Assembly (NCBI RefSeq): GCF_003710085.1
Contig: NZ_CP033324.1
Span: forward strand, 2,117,501 to 2,181,500
Length of the DNA: 64,000 nt
Direction of reading: 5' to 3'
DNA from: Nocardioides pantholopis
Lineage (GTDB): Bacteria > Actinomycetota > Actinomycetes > Propionibacteriales > Nocardioidaceae
The notes under the pieces are model-generated. The model had not been told where the DNA came from and did not search any database. It worked only from the letters and a program-made list of their open reading frames with translations. Numbering within the stretch: position 1 is the first letter of the stretch; each line of letters starts with the position of its first letter. A program made the translations under genes and the position numbers. Positions 49,123-60,128 of this stretch are shown piece by piece.

Positions 49123-50349
49123 ATGAGCCACCACGACCAGGCCCCGCGGCCCGACACCCTGCTGATCACGCTCACCGGGAAGGACCGGCCCGGCGTCACC
49201 TCGGCGATCTTCGACACGCTCTCGCACAGCGGCGTGGACGTCCTCGACGTGGAGCAGATCGTGCTCCGCGGCCGGCTGGTGCTCGGCGTGCTGGTCACCT
49301 CGCCGAGCGACCTGCGCCCGCTGGAGGCGGCCGTCGAGGACACCGCCGCCCGGCTCGGCATGAGCGTGGAGGTCGAGCACGGCACCGGGGACAACCGGCC
49401 CCGTCCGCAGGGTCGCCTGCACGTCACGGTGATCGGGAACCCGCTGACCGCGAGCGCGATGGCCGCGCTGGCCGGTCGGATGGCGGAGTGCGGCGCCAAC
49501 ATCGACCGGATCGAGCGGATGGCGCGCTATCCCGTCACCGCCATCGATCTGCACGTGTCGGGCGCCGAGCCCGAGGCGCTGCGCACGCTGCTGGCCAGCG
49601 AGGCCGCCAGCCAGGGCATCGACGTCGCCGTGCAGCCGGCGAACCTGCTGCGCCACGGCATGCGGCTGATCGTCATGGACGTCGACTCCACGCTCGTGCA
49701 GGGCGAGGTCATCGAGATGCTCGCCGCCCACGCCGGCTGCGAGGCGGAGGTCGCCGAGGTCACCGAGGCCGCCATGCGCGGGGACCTGGACTTCGAGGAG
49801 TCGCTGCGCCAGCGGGTGCGGCTGCTCGCCGGCGTCCCGGCGACCGCGCTCGACGAGGTGTACGACGCGATCGTGCTGGCCCCGGGGGCGCGCACGATGG
49901 TCCGCACCCTGCGCCGCCTGGGCTACCGGTTCGCGATCGTCTCCGGCGGCTTCAGCCAGATCACCGACCGCCTCGCCGCCGACCTCGGCATCCACTACTC
50001 GCGGGCCAACGAGCTGGAGATCGTCGACGGTCGCCTCACCGGCGGCATCGTCGGCGACGTGGTGGACCGCGCCGGAAAGGCTCGCGCCCTGCGGGAGTTC
50101 GCCGCGGAGGTCGGCGTCTCGCTGGCCTCGGTGGTCGCGATCGGCGACGGCGCCAACGACCTCGACATGCTGGCCGCCGCCGGCCTGGGGGTGGCGTACA
50201 ACGCCAAGCCCGTGGTCCGCGACCAGGCCGACACCTCGGTGAACGTGCCCTACCTCGACGCGATCATGTACCTGCTCGGCATCAGCCGCGAGGAGATCGA
50301 GGCCGCGGACGCCGAGGCGGGGATCATCACTCCCGCGCCGCCGGTCTGA
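49123..50349 (+). CDS. serB: Phosphoserine phosphatase with N-terminal ACT domains
   Basis: This enzyme makes the last step of serine synthesis. It has 408 aa: two ACT-type domains (residues about 10-90 and 98-170) and a HAD phosphatase domain. The catalytic aspartates are Asp186 and Asp188 in MDVDSTLVQGEV, and the metal site is IGDGANDLDMLAAA. The ACT pair suggests serine feedback control, as in mycobacterial SerB2. A TAGCCT box is 10 nt before the ATG. Confidence 0.94.
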   Translation: MSHHDQAPRPDTLLITLTGKDRPGVTSAIFDTLSHSGVDVLDVEQIVLRGRLVLGVLVTSPSDLRPLEAAVEDTAARLGMSVEVEHGTGDNRPRPQGRLHVTVIGNPLTASAMAALAGRMAECGANIDRIERMARYPVTAIDLHVSGAEPEALRTLLASEAASQGIDVAVQPANLLRHGMRLIVMDVDSTLVQGEVIEMLAAHAGCEAEVAEVTEAAMRGDLDFEESLRQRVRLLAGVPATALDEVYDAIVLAPGARTMVRTLRRLGYRFAIVSGGFSQITDRLAADLGIHYSRANELEIVDGRLTGGIVGDVVDRAGKARALREFAAEVGVSLASVVAIGDGANDLDMLAAAGLGVAYNAKPVVRDQADTSVNVPYLDAIMYLLGISREEIEAADAEAGIITPAPPV

Positions 50350-50376
50350 CCGGGGAGGACCGCATGCGGTGGCGCC

Positions 50377-50850
50377 TCACCGGGAGGCGAAGTACCGCCC
50401 CAGGCGTCGGTGCCGATGCCTGAAGAAGGCGCCGACCACCAGCGCCAGGACCGCGGCGAGACCAGGGACTGGCAGCCGGGGCTGGAGCGTGACCCGGTCC
50501 TGGACCCGGGTGCCGCCGGGGACCGGCGTCAACCGCCGCTCGTGCTCCCAGCGCCGCATGCTCACCATGGTGGATCGTTCGAGGAAGCGGGTGCCCGCCT
50601 CGACCTCGGCCACCGTCAGCTGGTCGAAGTCGAACGGGACCAGACCGAACAGCCGGAGCCAGGCGCGACCGAGCGGCTGGCCGAGCGGGACGGTGGCCAC
50701 GGTCAGTCCCGCCGCCCGGCGCGGCATGGTCATCGTCATCCAGGGCCGCATCTCGTGGTTGATGCCGTCGGGATGGACCACCCGCTCCCACACCGCGGCC
50801 GCGGGAGCGGCCACCACGCTGTGGACCTCGACTGTCCTCGTCGCGACCAC
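50377..50850 (-). CDS. SRPBCC (START-like) family protein
   Basis: The 157-aa protein has the helix-grip fold pattern: TVEVHSVVAAPAAAVWERVV at the start, WEHERRLTPVPGGTRVQDRV in the central sheet and a long C-terminal helix ending in an Arg/His-rich segment after a hydrophobic stretch (AAVLALVVGAFFRHRHRRLG), which could anchor it to the membrane. Ligand unknown. It lies 7 bp downstream of the SixA-like gene. Confidence 0.82.
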   Translation of the reverse strand: MVATRTVEVHSVVAAPAAAVWERVVHPDGINHEMRPWMTMTMPRRAAGLTVATVPLGQPLGRAWLRLFGLVPFDFDQLTVAEVEAGTRFLERSTMVSMRRWEHERRLTPVPGGTRVQDRVTLQPRLPVPGLAAVLALVVGAFFRHRHRRLGRYFASR

Positions 50851-50857
50851 GATCCGC

Positions 50858-51376
50858 TCAGCGTGCCGGTGCGTGGTGGGCGACGACCCGGCCGCCGGTG
50901 TCCCCGAGGTCGGCCCACTCCCCGCTGACCGCGAAGACCGTGGTGGCAGCGGGCGGATAGCCCAGCGCCATCGCGTTGGCGGCCTCGTCGTCCCCGTCGC
51001 CGTCGTCGAGCCGCTGCGCGAGCTCGGCGATCGTGGGGTTGTGGCCGAGCACCAGCACGGTCCCGGTCGCCGGGTGAAGACCCCGGAGCAGGTCCAGGAC
51101 GGTCTCCGCGCCCGCGGTGTAGAGGCCTTCGTCGTACGTCGCGAGGTCGGCGTCCCAGCCGGCGCCCTCCGCGAGCGCCTCCCACGTCTGCCTGGTCCGC
51201 ACCGCGGCGGAGACCAGCGCACGCTCCGGCGCCGGGGTCCGCTCGGCCAGCCAGGAGCCGGTCGCCACCGCGTCGGCAGTGCCGGCCGGCGTCAGCCGAC
51301 GCTCGAGGTCGCTGGCACCCGACGGCTGCGCCGTCGCGTGCCGCATCAGGATCAGGAGCCGAGACCGCACACTCAC
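50858..51376 (-). CDS. SixA-like histidine phosphatase
   Basis: The 172-aa protein has the RHG-type catalytic motif LLILMRHATAQP and the second histidine in VLVLGHNPTIAELAQRL. SixA enzymes dephosphorylate phosphohistidine proteins. GTG 51376 is chosen because homology begins at once; an upstream extension only runs into the intergenic region. It is downstream of fabI on the same strand. Confidence 0.87.
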   Translation of the reverse strand: MSVRSRLLILMRHATAQPSGASDLERRLTPAGTADAVATGSWLAERTPAPERALVSAAVRTRQTWEALAEGAGWDADLATYDEGLYTAGAETVLDLLRGLHPATGTVLVLGHNPTIAELAQRLDDGDGDDEAANAMALGYPPAATTVFAVSGEWADLGDTGGRVVAHHAPAR

Positions 51377-51395
51377 CCCAGCATGTTCCCAGAGC

Positions 51396-52166
51396 TCACG
51401 CGCCCATCGCGTGGAACCCACCGTCGACGTGAATGATCTCACCGGTGGTGGCCGGGAAGAAGTCCGAGAGCAGCGCGCAGACCGCGCGCGCCGTGGGGGT
51501 CTGGTCCTTCTCGTCCCAGCCCAGCGGGGCGCGGGTCGACCACATCGACTCCAGCTCCTCGAAGCCCGGGATCGCCTTCGCGGCCAGGGTCTTCAGGGGG
51601 CCGGCCGAGACCAGGTTGCAGCGGATGCCGTCGGGGCCGAGGTCACGGGCCACGTAGCGCGAGCAGGACTCCAGCCCGGCCTTGGCGACACCCATCCAGT
51701 CGTACGCCGGCCAGGCGACTGTCGCGTCGAAGGTGAGGCCCACGATCGACCCGCCGGAGCCCATCAGCGGCTTGCAGGCCCGCGCCAGCGACGCCAGCGA
51801 GTACGCCGAGACCTGCATCGCCTGGGCGACGTCCGGCCACGGACCGGTCATGAACTTCCCGCCGAGCAGCGTCTCGGGGTTGCCGAACGCGATCGAGTGC
51901 ACGACCCCGTCGAGCCCGTCCACGTGCTCGCGGACCAGCTCGGGCAGGCGCGCCAGGTGCTCCTCGTCGGTGACGTCGAGCTCGAGCACCGGTGGCTCGA
52001 CCGGCAGCCGCTTGGCGATCCGGCGGGTGATGCCGAGCGCCCGGCCGAAGTTCGAGATCAGCACGGTCGCGCCCTGCTCCTGCGCGACCTTCGCGGTCGC
52101 GAAGCCGATCGAGCTGTCCATCGTGACCCCGGCGACCAGGATCCGCTTGCCGTCCAGAATGCCCAT
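51396..52166 (-). CDS. fabI: Enoyl-ACP reductase, InhA type
   Basis: This NADH enzyme performs the last reduction of fatty acid elongation. It has 256 aa with GKRILVAGVTMDSSIGFATA at the NADH site and the catalytic Tyr-x6-Lys in PAYDWMGVAKAGLESCSR. It follows fabG after 3 bp, the actinobacterial fabG-inhA order. The sequence is of the InhA type targeted by isoniazid-NAD adducts in mycobacteria. Confidence 0.94.
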   Translation of the reverse strand: MGILDGKRILVAGVTMDSSIGFATAKVAQEQGATVLISNFGRALGITRRIAKRLPVEPPVLELDVTDEEHLARLPELVREHVDGLDGVVHSIAFGNPETLLGGKFMTGPWPDVAQAMQVSAYSLASLARACKPLMGSGGSIVGLTFDATVAWPAYDWMGVAKAGLESCSRYVARDLGPDGIRCNLVSAGPLKTLAAKAIPGFEELESMWSTRAPLGWDEKDQTPTARAVCALLSDFFPATTGEIIHVDGGFHAMGA

Positions 52167-52169
52167 CGT

Positions 52170-52898
52170 TCAGTGCCCCATTCCCAGTCCACCGTCGACC
52201 GGGATCACGGCCCCGGTCACGTACGCCGCTCCGTCGCCGGCCAACCAGGTGACCGCGGCGGCCACCTCCGCGGGCTCGGCGTACCGGCCCAGCGGCACCT
52301 GCGTCTTGATCGCCGCGCGCTGCTCGTCGGTGAGCACGCCGGTCATGTCGGTCTCCACGAACCCCGGGGCGACCACGTTCGCCGTGATCGAGCGCGAGCC
52401 GAGCTCACGGGCGATCGAGCGCGCCATGCCCACCAGGCCGGCCTTGGAGGCGGCGTAGTTGACCTGCCCGGCGGAGCCGAGCAGGCCGACCACCGAGGAG
52501 ATGAAGATGATCCGGCCCCGCCGCAGGCGCAGCATCCCCTTGGACGCGCGCTTGGCGAGCCGGAAGGAGCCGGTCAGGTTCGTGGCCAGCACGCTGTCCC
52601 AGTCGTCCTCGGACATCCGCAGCAGCAGCGTGTCGGCGGTGATGCCCGCGTTCGCGACCAGCACCTCGACCGGCCCGTGGGCGGCCTCCACCTGCGCGAA
52701 GGCCGCCTCGACCGCGACCGGGTCGGTGACGTCGCAGCGCACGTCGAGGGCGCCCATGGGGGCGCCGCCGGAGCGCGTCGTGACCGCGACCTTGTCGCCC
52801 TGGGCGAGGAAGGCCTCGGCGATCGCGCGGCCGATGCCGCGGTTGCCGCCGGTCACCAGGACCGAACGTGGGGTGGTCTCACCTGTTGCGTCGCTCAC
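52170..52898 (-). CDS. fabG: 3-oxoacyl-ACP reductase
   Basis: The 242-aa SDR has SVLVTGGNRGIGRAIAEAFL, VLVANAGITADTLL, catalytic Ser and YAASKAGLVGMARS, and VAPGFVETDMTGVL. It reduces 3-oxoacyl-ACP with NADPH upstream of FabI. The GTG 52898 start has TAGCGT 8 nt before it (leaderless pattern). Confidence 0.93.
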   Translation of the reverse strand: MSDATGETTPRSVLVTGGNRGIGRAIAEAFLAQGDKVAVTTRSGGAPMGALDVRCDVTDPVAVEAAFAQVEAAHGPVEVLVANAGITADTLLLRMSEDDWDSVLATNLTGSFRLAKRASKGMLRLRRGRIIFISSVVGLLGSAGQVNYAASKAGLVGMARSIARELGSRSITANVVAPGFVETDMTGVLTDEQRAAIKTQVPLGRYAEPAEVAAAVTWLAGDGAAYVTGAVIPVDGGLGMGH

Positions 52899-52962
52899 GG
52901 GCAGCGACGCTAGTGATTACCGGGGGGTACGCGAAGTCGGGGCCGGCCCATCGGACGCCGGG

Positions 52963-53175
52963 TCAGTCGTCCTCGAGGCGGAAGCCGACCTTCATGCCGA
53001 CCTGGAAGTGCTCGACCCGGCCGTCCTTGACCTGGCCGCGCACCTGGGTGACCTCGAACCAGTCGAGGTGGCGCAGGGTCTTTCCGGCCCGCTCGACGCC
53101 GTTGCGGATCGCGGCGTCGATGCCGTCGGGCGAGGTGCCGACGATCTCGCTGACACGGTAGGTGCGGTTGGTCAT
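52963..53175 (-). CDS. Dodecin (flavin-binding protein)
   Basis: The 70-aa protein has the dodecin pattern: [20 protein letters not shown], then a conserved tryptophan in [18 protein letters not shown] and [13 protein letters not shown]. It assembles as a hollow dodecamer storing FMN or CoA. A GGCTCCTC complement gives an AGGAGCC-like site upstream of ATG 53175. Confidence 0.92.
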   Translation of the reverse strand: MTNRTYRVSEIVGTSPDGIDAAIRNGVERAGKTLRHLDWFEVTQVRGQVKDGRVEHFQVGMKVGFRLEDD

Positions 53176-53242
53176 GAGGAGCCTTTCGCCGGGGCCTGGG
53201 AGGCCGATGCTAGGCCACCCACCGCGGCGTACGATGGACCCC

Positions 53243-53575
53243 ATGGCCAAGGACCGGACGCGCCCCGAGCCCGTCCGCATCACGACGGCGGCGGCCAACC
53301 GCAGCGAGGAGCTCGCGGCCCGGCAGCGGCGCTACCTGGTCTCGATGCTGATCCGCACCGTCTGCTTCATCGGCGCCGCGATCTCCGGCGCCGCCGGCAT
53401 CACCTGGCTGTGGCCGATCCTGATCGCGGCCGCCGTGGTCCTGCCCTACCTCGCGGTGGTCGAGGCGAACACCGCCGACACCCGCACCGACGCCTACGAC
53501 CTGCCCGACACCGGCTACACCCGCGAGCTGCGTGGCGGCACCAACACTGGAACCGACCCGGAGGAACCCCGCTGA
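53243..53575 (+). CDS. DUF3099-type small membrane protein
   Basis: The 110-aa protein has two membrane segments around residues 35-55 and 56-75 ([35 protein letters not shown]), as in actinobacterial DUF3099 proteins. A -10-like TACGAT ends 7 nt before ATG 53243; an alternative ATG lies 9 bp upstream. It is coupled to the next small gene by TGATG. Function unknown. Confidence 0.82.
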   Translation: MAKDRTRPEPVRITTAAANRSEELAARQRRYLVSMLIRTVCFIGAAISGAAGITWLWPILIAAAVVLPYLAVVEANTADTRTDAYDLPDTGYTRELRGGTNTGTDPEEPR

Positions 53576-53772
53576 TGGAGCCCGACGTCTGCTCGGCCAA
53601 GGGGTGCGCGGCGCCGGCGACCTGGCAGCTGCTCTGGAACAACCCCCGGCTGCACACTCCGGAGCGGCGCAAGATCTGGCTGGCCTGTGCGGACCACCGC
53701 ACGTCGCTCTCGGACTTCCTCAGCGCCCGCGGCTTCCTCCAGGACGTCGTCGCGCACCAGCCCGCCGGCTGA
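53575..53772 (+). CDS. Small Cys/His protein, possible zinc binder
   Basis: The 65-aa protein begins [20 protein letters not shown] and later has WLACADHRTSLSDFL. The two cysteines five residues apart plus C-x2-H make a probable zinc site. A GGAGGAACC site lies before the ATG, which overlaps the DUF3099 stop. No function is assignable. It is shorter than many gene-finder cut-offs but looks genuine. Confidence 0.75.
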   Translation: MEPDVCSAKGCAAPATWQLLWNNPRLHTPERRKIWLACADHRTSLSDFLSARGFLQDVVAHQPAG

Positions 53773-53800
53773 CCCGCCAGCCCGCTGCCCGGAGCGCCGG

Positions 53801-54796
53801 TCAGCCGCCGATCGCCGACATCGGCCGGTCGGGCTGGAGGAACGTCGGGTCGTCGATGCCGTGACCGGCACGCTTGCCGCGCATCGCGATCACCCACCGG
53901 TCCGCGAGCTCCTCGTCGCTGGCCCCGGCCCGCAGCGCGGCCCGCAGATCTGACTCCTCCCGGGCGAACAGGCAGTTGCGGACCTGGCCGTCGGCGGTCA
54001 GCCGGACCCGGTCGCAGTCCCCGCAGAAGGGCCGGGTCACCGACGCGATCACGCCGACCGTGGCCGCGCCACCGTTGACGAGGAACAGCTCGGCCGGGGC
54101 GCTGCCGCGCGGCTCGACGGCCGGGGACAGGTCGAAGACCGCCTCCAGGGAGGCCAGGATCTCGTCGGCGGTGACCATCTGCTCGCGGGTCCACCCGTGC
54201 TGGGCGTCCAGCGGCATCTGCTCGATGAAGCGCAGGTGGTAGCCGTGCTCGATCGCCCAGCCCAGCAGCTCGGCGGCCTGGTCGTCGTTGACGCCGCGCA
54301 GCAGCACGGCGTTGATCTTGACCGGACCCAGCCCGGCGGCGTGCGCGGCCTCGAGCCCGGCCACGACGTCGTGGAGCCGGTCCCGCCGGGTGATGGTGTG
54401 GAAGGTCTCCGCACGGATCGTGTCGAGGCTGATGTTGACCCGGTTCAGCCCGGCCTCGGCCAGCGCCGGGGCCATCCGGGCCAAGCCCAGGGCGTTGCTG
54501 GTCAGCGAGAGCTCCAGGGCCGGGTCGATCTCCCGGGACCGCCGGACGATGTCGACGATGCCGCGGCGTACCAGCGGCTCACCGCCGGTGAAGCGGACCT
54601 CGCGGATTCCGAGCTGCTCGACGCCGACCCGGACCAGCCGGACCACCTCGTCGTCGCTGAGCAGCCGCTCGTTGGCGAGCCAGTCCGGCCCCTCCTCGGG
54701 CATGCAGTACGAGCACCGCAGGTTGCACCGGTCGGTGAGGGACACCCGCAGGTCGGTGGCCACCCGCCCGAAGCGGTCCTCGAGAAGTCGCGTCAC
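53801..54796 (-). CDS. moaA: GTP 3',8-cyclase MoaA
   Basis: This radical SAM enzyme starts molybdenum cofactor synthesis. It has 331 aa. The N-terminal cluster cysteines are Cys24, Cys28 and Cys31 in TDRCNLRCSYCMPEE; the C-terminal cluster motif is FCGDCDRVRLTADGQVRNCLF shortened here to its cysteines C-x2-C-x13-C; the protein ends in the required GG (SAIGG). No other moa genes are adjacent. Confidence 0.95.
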   Translation of the reverse strand: MTRLLEDRFGRVATDLRVSLTDRCNLRCSYCMPEEGPDWLANERLLSDDEVVRLVRVGVEQLGIREVRFTGGEPLVRRGIVDIVRRSREIDPALELSLTSNALGLARMAPALAEAGLNRVNISLDTIRAETFHTITRRDRLHDVVAGLEAAHAAGLGPVKINAVLLRGVNDDQAAELLGWAIEHGYHLRFIEQMPLDAQHGWTREQMVTADEILASLEAVFDLSPAVEPRGSAPAELFLVNGGAATVGVIASVTRPFCGDCDRVRLTADGQVRNCLFAREESDLRAALRAGASDEELADRWVIAMRGKRAGHGIDDPTFLQPDRPMSAIGG

Positions 54797-54840
54797 CCCT
54801 GCAGTGTAGGCACTTGGTCCCCGGCGGTTAACCTCGTGAC

Positions 54841-55704
54841 GTGCGGTCGATCAGCTTCCTTCTCAGCCGCCGCTGGATCCTCTTCCTCCTGGCCGTCCTC
54901 CTGGTCGGGGTCGGGACCTGGTGGCTCGGCGAATGGCAGTTCGACCGGCTGGAGGAGCGCAAGGAGCGCAACGAGGTCGTGCGCGCCAACGAGGCGCTGC
55001 ACCCGACCCCCGTCGACGAGGTCCTCGCGACCGCCGGCGACGTCGACTCCGGCGACGAGTGGCGGGTCATCGGCGCCACCGGCGTCTACGCGCCCGAGGA
55101 CACCGTGGTGGTCCGCTACGCCACCAGCCCGAACGAGGACGGCAGCGGCGTGGACGTCATCGTCCCCCTCGTGACCGCGGACGGCACCGCGCTGCTGGTC
55201 AACCGGGGCTGGATGATGCGCGAGGACGTGGGCGGCGACATCGGGGAGATCCCGCCGCCCCCCACCGGCGAGGTGACCGTCACCGGCTACGTCCGCGGCG
55301 ACGGCAGCGGCTCCAGCACCCGGGTGGTCGACGGGTCCACCCGGGCCGTGGACAGCAGCGAGATCGGCGAGGCGATCGGCCGCGACACCTACGGCGGGTG
55401 GGTCGAGCTGCGCGAGGAGAACGGCGAGCCCGCGGAGGGCCTGGTGGCCGCCGAGCTGCCCGGGCTCGACAACGGCCCGCACTTCTTCTACGGCCTGCAG
55501 TGGTGGTTCTTCGGGCTGCTGGCCCTGGCCGGCTTCCTCTACCTGGCCTATGACGAGTGGCGCCACCTGCCGGAGCGCCGGCAGGCCGCCAAGGCCGACC
55601 GGCCCCCGACGAAGGCGGAGATCCGCAAGGCCCGACGGGCCGCGGCGAAGCGGGCCGCGGGCTCCGAGAAGGCCCCCCGGCGCGACGACAACGCCGGGGT
55701 CTAG
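54841..55704 (+). CDS. SURF1-family cytochrome oxidase biogenesis protein
   Basis: The 287-aa protein has the SURF1 layout: a first membrane helix at residues 11-29 (WILFLLAVLLVGVGTWWLG) followed by EWQFDRLEERKERNE, a periplasmic domain with LVNRGWMMRE, and a second helix near residue 225 preceded by PHFFYGLQWWFFG. It assists heme-copper oxidase assembly. TAACCT is 6 nt before the GTG start. Its stop interlocks with the ABC exporter stop at CTAG. Confidence 0.92.
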   Translation: MRSISFLLSRRWILFLLAVLLVGVGTWWLGEWQFDRLEERKERNEVVRANEALHPTPVDEVLATAGDVDSGDEWRVIGATGVYAPEDTVVVRYATSPNEDGSGVDVIVPLVTADGTALLVNRGWMMREDVGGDIGEIPPPPTGEVTVTGYVRGDGSGSSTRVVDGSTRAVDSSEIGEAIGRDTYGGWVELREENGEPAEGLVAAELPGLDNGPHFFYGLQWWFFGLLALAGFLYLAYDEWRHLPERRQAAKADRPPTKAEIRKARRAAAKRAAGSEKAPRRDDNAGV

Positions 55705-57605
55705 CCGACCGCGTCGGACCTCGGCACCGAGGCCGCGGTCGCCTCCTCGAGGAACTGGGTGCGGTACAGGTCGGCGTACAGCCCGCCCTGGGCCAGCAGC
55801 TCGGCGTGGGTGCCGGACTGCACGATGCGGCCACCGTCGAGGACCAGGATCAGGTCGGCGTTGCGGACCGTGGACAGCCGGTGCGCGATGACCAGCGAGG
55901 TGCGTCCGGACAGGGCGACGTCGAGCGCGCGCTGCACAGCCGCCTCCGACTCGCTGTCCAGGTGGGCGGTCGCCTCGTCGAGCACGACGATCGAGGGTGC
56001 CTTCAGCAGCAGCCGCGCGATCGCCAGGCGCTGGCGCTCGCCACCGGAGAGCCGGTAGCCCCGGTCGCCGACCACGGTGTCCAGGCCGTCGGGCAGGGCC
56101 CGGACCAGGGCGGCCACCTGGGCGTCCTCCAGTGCCGACCAGATCTGGTCCTCGGACGCGCCGGGGCGGGCGTAGAGCAGGTTCCCGCGGATGGTGTCGT
56201 GGAACATGTGGGCGTCCTGGGTGACGTAGCCGACCACGTCCTCCAGCGACTGCAGGGTCACGTCGCGGACGTCCACCCCGCCGACCCGCACCGCTCCCCC
56301 GGTGACGTCGTAGAGCCGGGCGACCAGGTGCGTGATCGTCGTCTTCCCGGCACCGGAGGGGCCGACCAGCGCGACCATCTGCCCGGTGTCGGCGGAGAAC
56401 GAGACGTCGTGGAGGACCTGCTCGTGGGGGCGCGACTCGGCGCGGGCGACGGTCTCCAGGGAGGCCAGCGAGACCTCGTCGGCCTGGGGGTAGCGGAACG
56501 ACACGTGGTCGAACTCCAGGCGCGATGCGCTCGAGGGGAGCACCACCGCGTCCGGCTTCTCGCGGACCAGCGAGGGCAGGTCGAGGACCTCGAAGACCCG
56601 CTCGAAGCTGACCAGGGCCGTCATCACGTCGATCCGGACGTTGGAGAGTCCCTGGAGGGGGCCGAGCAGCCGCAGCAGCAGCGTGGCCAGGGCCAGCAGG
56701 GTCCCGACGGTCAGGGTGCCGTCGATCGCCAGGTGGCCGCCGACGCCGTACACGAGCGCGGCCGCCAGGGCGGGCACCGTCATCATCGCGGCGCCGAAGA
56801 TCCGGGTGATCAGCGTGATCCGCACGCCGAGGTCGCGCACCCGGGCCGCCTTGGACGCGAAGAGGACGTCCTCCTCGGCCCGGCGCCCGAACAGCTTGAG
56901 CAGCATCGCCCCGCCGACGTGGAACCGCTCGGTCATCACGTTGCCGAGGTCGGCGTTGCCGTCCATCTGGTCGCGGGTCAGCCCGGCCAGCTGGGCGCCG
57001 ACGAGGCGGGAGATCAGGAACAGCACCGGGAACAGCGCCAGGCACAGCAGCGTGACCTGCCAGCTCAGCGCGAGCATGGTGATGCCCACGACCACGACCG
57101 CGATGCTGTTGGAGACCGTGCTGGACAGCGTCGAGGTGAACGCGCGCTGGGCGCCGATGACGTCGTTGTTGAGCCGCGAGACCAGAGCCCCGGTCTGGGT
57201 GCGGGTGAAGAAGGCCAGCGACTGCCGCTGGACGTGCGCGAAGACGCGGGTCCGCAGGTCGAAGATCAGCCCCTCACCGATCCGCGCGGAGAACCAGCCG
57301 TTGAGCACCGCCAGCACGGCGCTGAACAGCGCGAAGCCCGCCATCGACAGCGCCAGGATCGTCACCAGCCGCCCGTCGCCGGCGAGGATGCCGTCGTCGA
57401 CGGTCTTCTGCACCAGCAGCGGGGTCACCACCACGGTCGCGGCGTCCACGACCGTGAACACCATGAAGACCGAGATCAGCTTCAGGTGCGGGCGCGCGAA
57501 GCCGAGCACCCGCTTGACAGTGCCTCGCTCGATCCGGTTGCCCACCGCGCTGCGATCCGAGCGCAGGTGTCGCCACGCCGAGCCGGCGCCGTACATCCCT
57601 GACAC
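55701..57605 (-). CDS. ABC exporter with fused permease and ATPase (MsbA/MDR type)
   Basis: The 634-aa half-transporter has six membrane helices in residues about 40-330 and an NBD with Walker A GPSGAGKTTITHL, signature RLSGGERQRLAIARLLL, Walker B IVVLDEATAHLD and switch HRLSTVRNADLILVL. It works as a homodimer or with a partner. Export substrate unknown. It is upstream of nothing related; the next gene on the strand is enoyl-CoA hydratase-like, 31 bp away. Confidence 0.93.
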   Translation of the reverse strand: MSGMYGAGSAWRHLRSDRSAVGNRIERGTVKRVLGFARPHLKLISVFMVFTVVDAATVVVTPLLVQKTVDDGILAGDGRLVTILALSMAGFALFSAVLAVLNGWFSARIGEGLIFDLRTRVFAHVQRQSLAFFTRTQTGALVSRLNNDVIGAQRAFTSTLSSTVSNSIAVVVVGITMLALSWQVTLLCLALFPVLFLISRLVGAQLAGLTRDQMDGNADLGNVMTERFHVGGAMLLKLFGRRAEEDVLFASKAARVRDLGVRITLITRIFGAAMMTVPALAAALVYGVGGHLAIDGTLTVGTLLALATLLLRLLGPLQGLSNVRIDVMTALVSFERVFEVLDLPSLVREKPDAVVLPSSASRLEFDHVSFRYPQADEVSLASLETVARAESRPHEQVLHDVSFSADTGQMVALVGPSGAGKTTITHLVARLYDVTGGAVRVGGVDVRDVTLQSLEDVVGYVTQDAHMFHDTIRGNLLYARPGASEDQIWSALEDAQVAALVRALPDGLDTVVGDRGYRLSGGERQRLAIARLLLKAPSIVVLDEATAHLDSESEAAVQRALDVALSGRTSLVIAHRLSTVRNADLILVLDGGRIVQSGTHAELLAQGGLYADLYRTQFLEEATAASVPRSDAVG

Positions 57606-57636
57606 GCTGCCTCCTTCGACCCGCGTCCTGCGGGTG

Positions 57637-58428
57637 CTACTGCCGGGCCAGGGCCGCGACCTCGCGGAACCGGCGGGTCTGCGCCTCCCGCTCCAGGCGG
57701 CGCTGCTCGTCCAGGTTGCGGTCTGCGGCCCCCTGGAGGAGCGCCTTGGTCTCTCGCACCGCTCCGGGCATCGGGGCGGTCAGGGCGGTCACGAGCTCGG
57801 CGACGGCCTCGTCCAACCGCCCTGCCGGGACCGCGGCCTGCACCAGGCCGATGGCGACGGCCTCGTCGGCCCCGACCATCCGCGCGGTGGCGCAGATCTC
57901 GAGTGCCCGTGCGTACCCAACCGCCTCGACGAGCGGCTTTGTTCCCGTCAGGTCCGGAACCAGGCCCAGGGCGGCCTCCTTCATGCACAGCTGGGCGTCG
58001 GTGGTCGCGATCCGCAGGTCGCACGAGAGCGCCAGCTGGAGTCCGGCGCCGATGGCGTAGCCCTGCACGGCCGCGACCGAGACGAACCGCGGGTCGCGCA
58101 GGAACGTGAAGCCGCGCTGGTAGGCGTCGATGGTCTCCGACATCTCCTCGTCGGAGAGGGCCAGCAGGCTCGCGACGGTCTCGGCGCCGCCGGCCCCGCC
58201 GGACGGGTCCAGCATGGAGCGATCCAGGCCCGCTGAGAAGCTCTGCCCGGCGCCGCGCAGCACCACCACGCGCACCTCGTCGCCGAGGCCGGCCCCGACC
58301 TCCGCGAGCGCACGCCACATGGCGGGGGTCTGGGCGTTGCGCACCTCGGGACGGTCCAGCGTGATCGTCACGACCGGGCCGTCCTGGGCGAGCCGGAGGC
58401 CGGCGTCGGCGAGCTTCTCGGGAGTCAT
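57637..58428 (-). CDS. Enoyl-CoA hydratase/isomerase family protein
   Basis: The 263-aa crotonase-fold protein has the oxyanion-hole segment VVVLRGAGQSFSAGLDRSML and VAAVQGYAIGAGLQLALSCD. The second catalytic glutamate position of classical hydratases is replaced (ALGLVPDLTGTKPL), so the exact reaction is unclear. TAGACT lies 6 nt before the ATG. Confidence 0.9.
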   Translation of the reverse strand: MTPEKLADAGLRLAQDGPVVTITLDRPEVRNAQTPAMWRALAEVGAGLGDEVRVVVLRGAGQSFSAGLDRSMLDPSGGAGGAETVASLLALSDEEMSETIDAYQRGFTFLRDPRFVSVAAVQGYAIGAGLQLALSCDLRIATTDAQLCMKEAALGLVPDLTGTKPLVEAVGYARALEICATARMVGADEAVAIGLVQAAVPAGRLDEAVAELVTALTAPMPGAVRETKALLQGAADRNLDEQRRLEREAQTRRFREVAALARQ

Positions 58429-58465
58429 GGCCGCAGTCTAGGAAGCGGCGCCGACGGCCCGCCCC

Positions 58466-60064
<1,599 letters not shown>

Positions 60065-60128
60065 AGGGACCTCAGTCTAGGTGTGGGTACGGGACTGACC
60101 ACGATCGGCGCCATCGGTGAGGAGAACC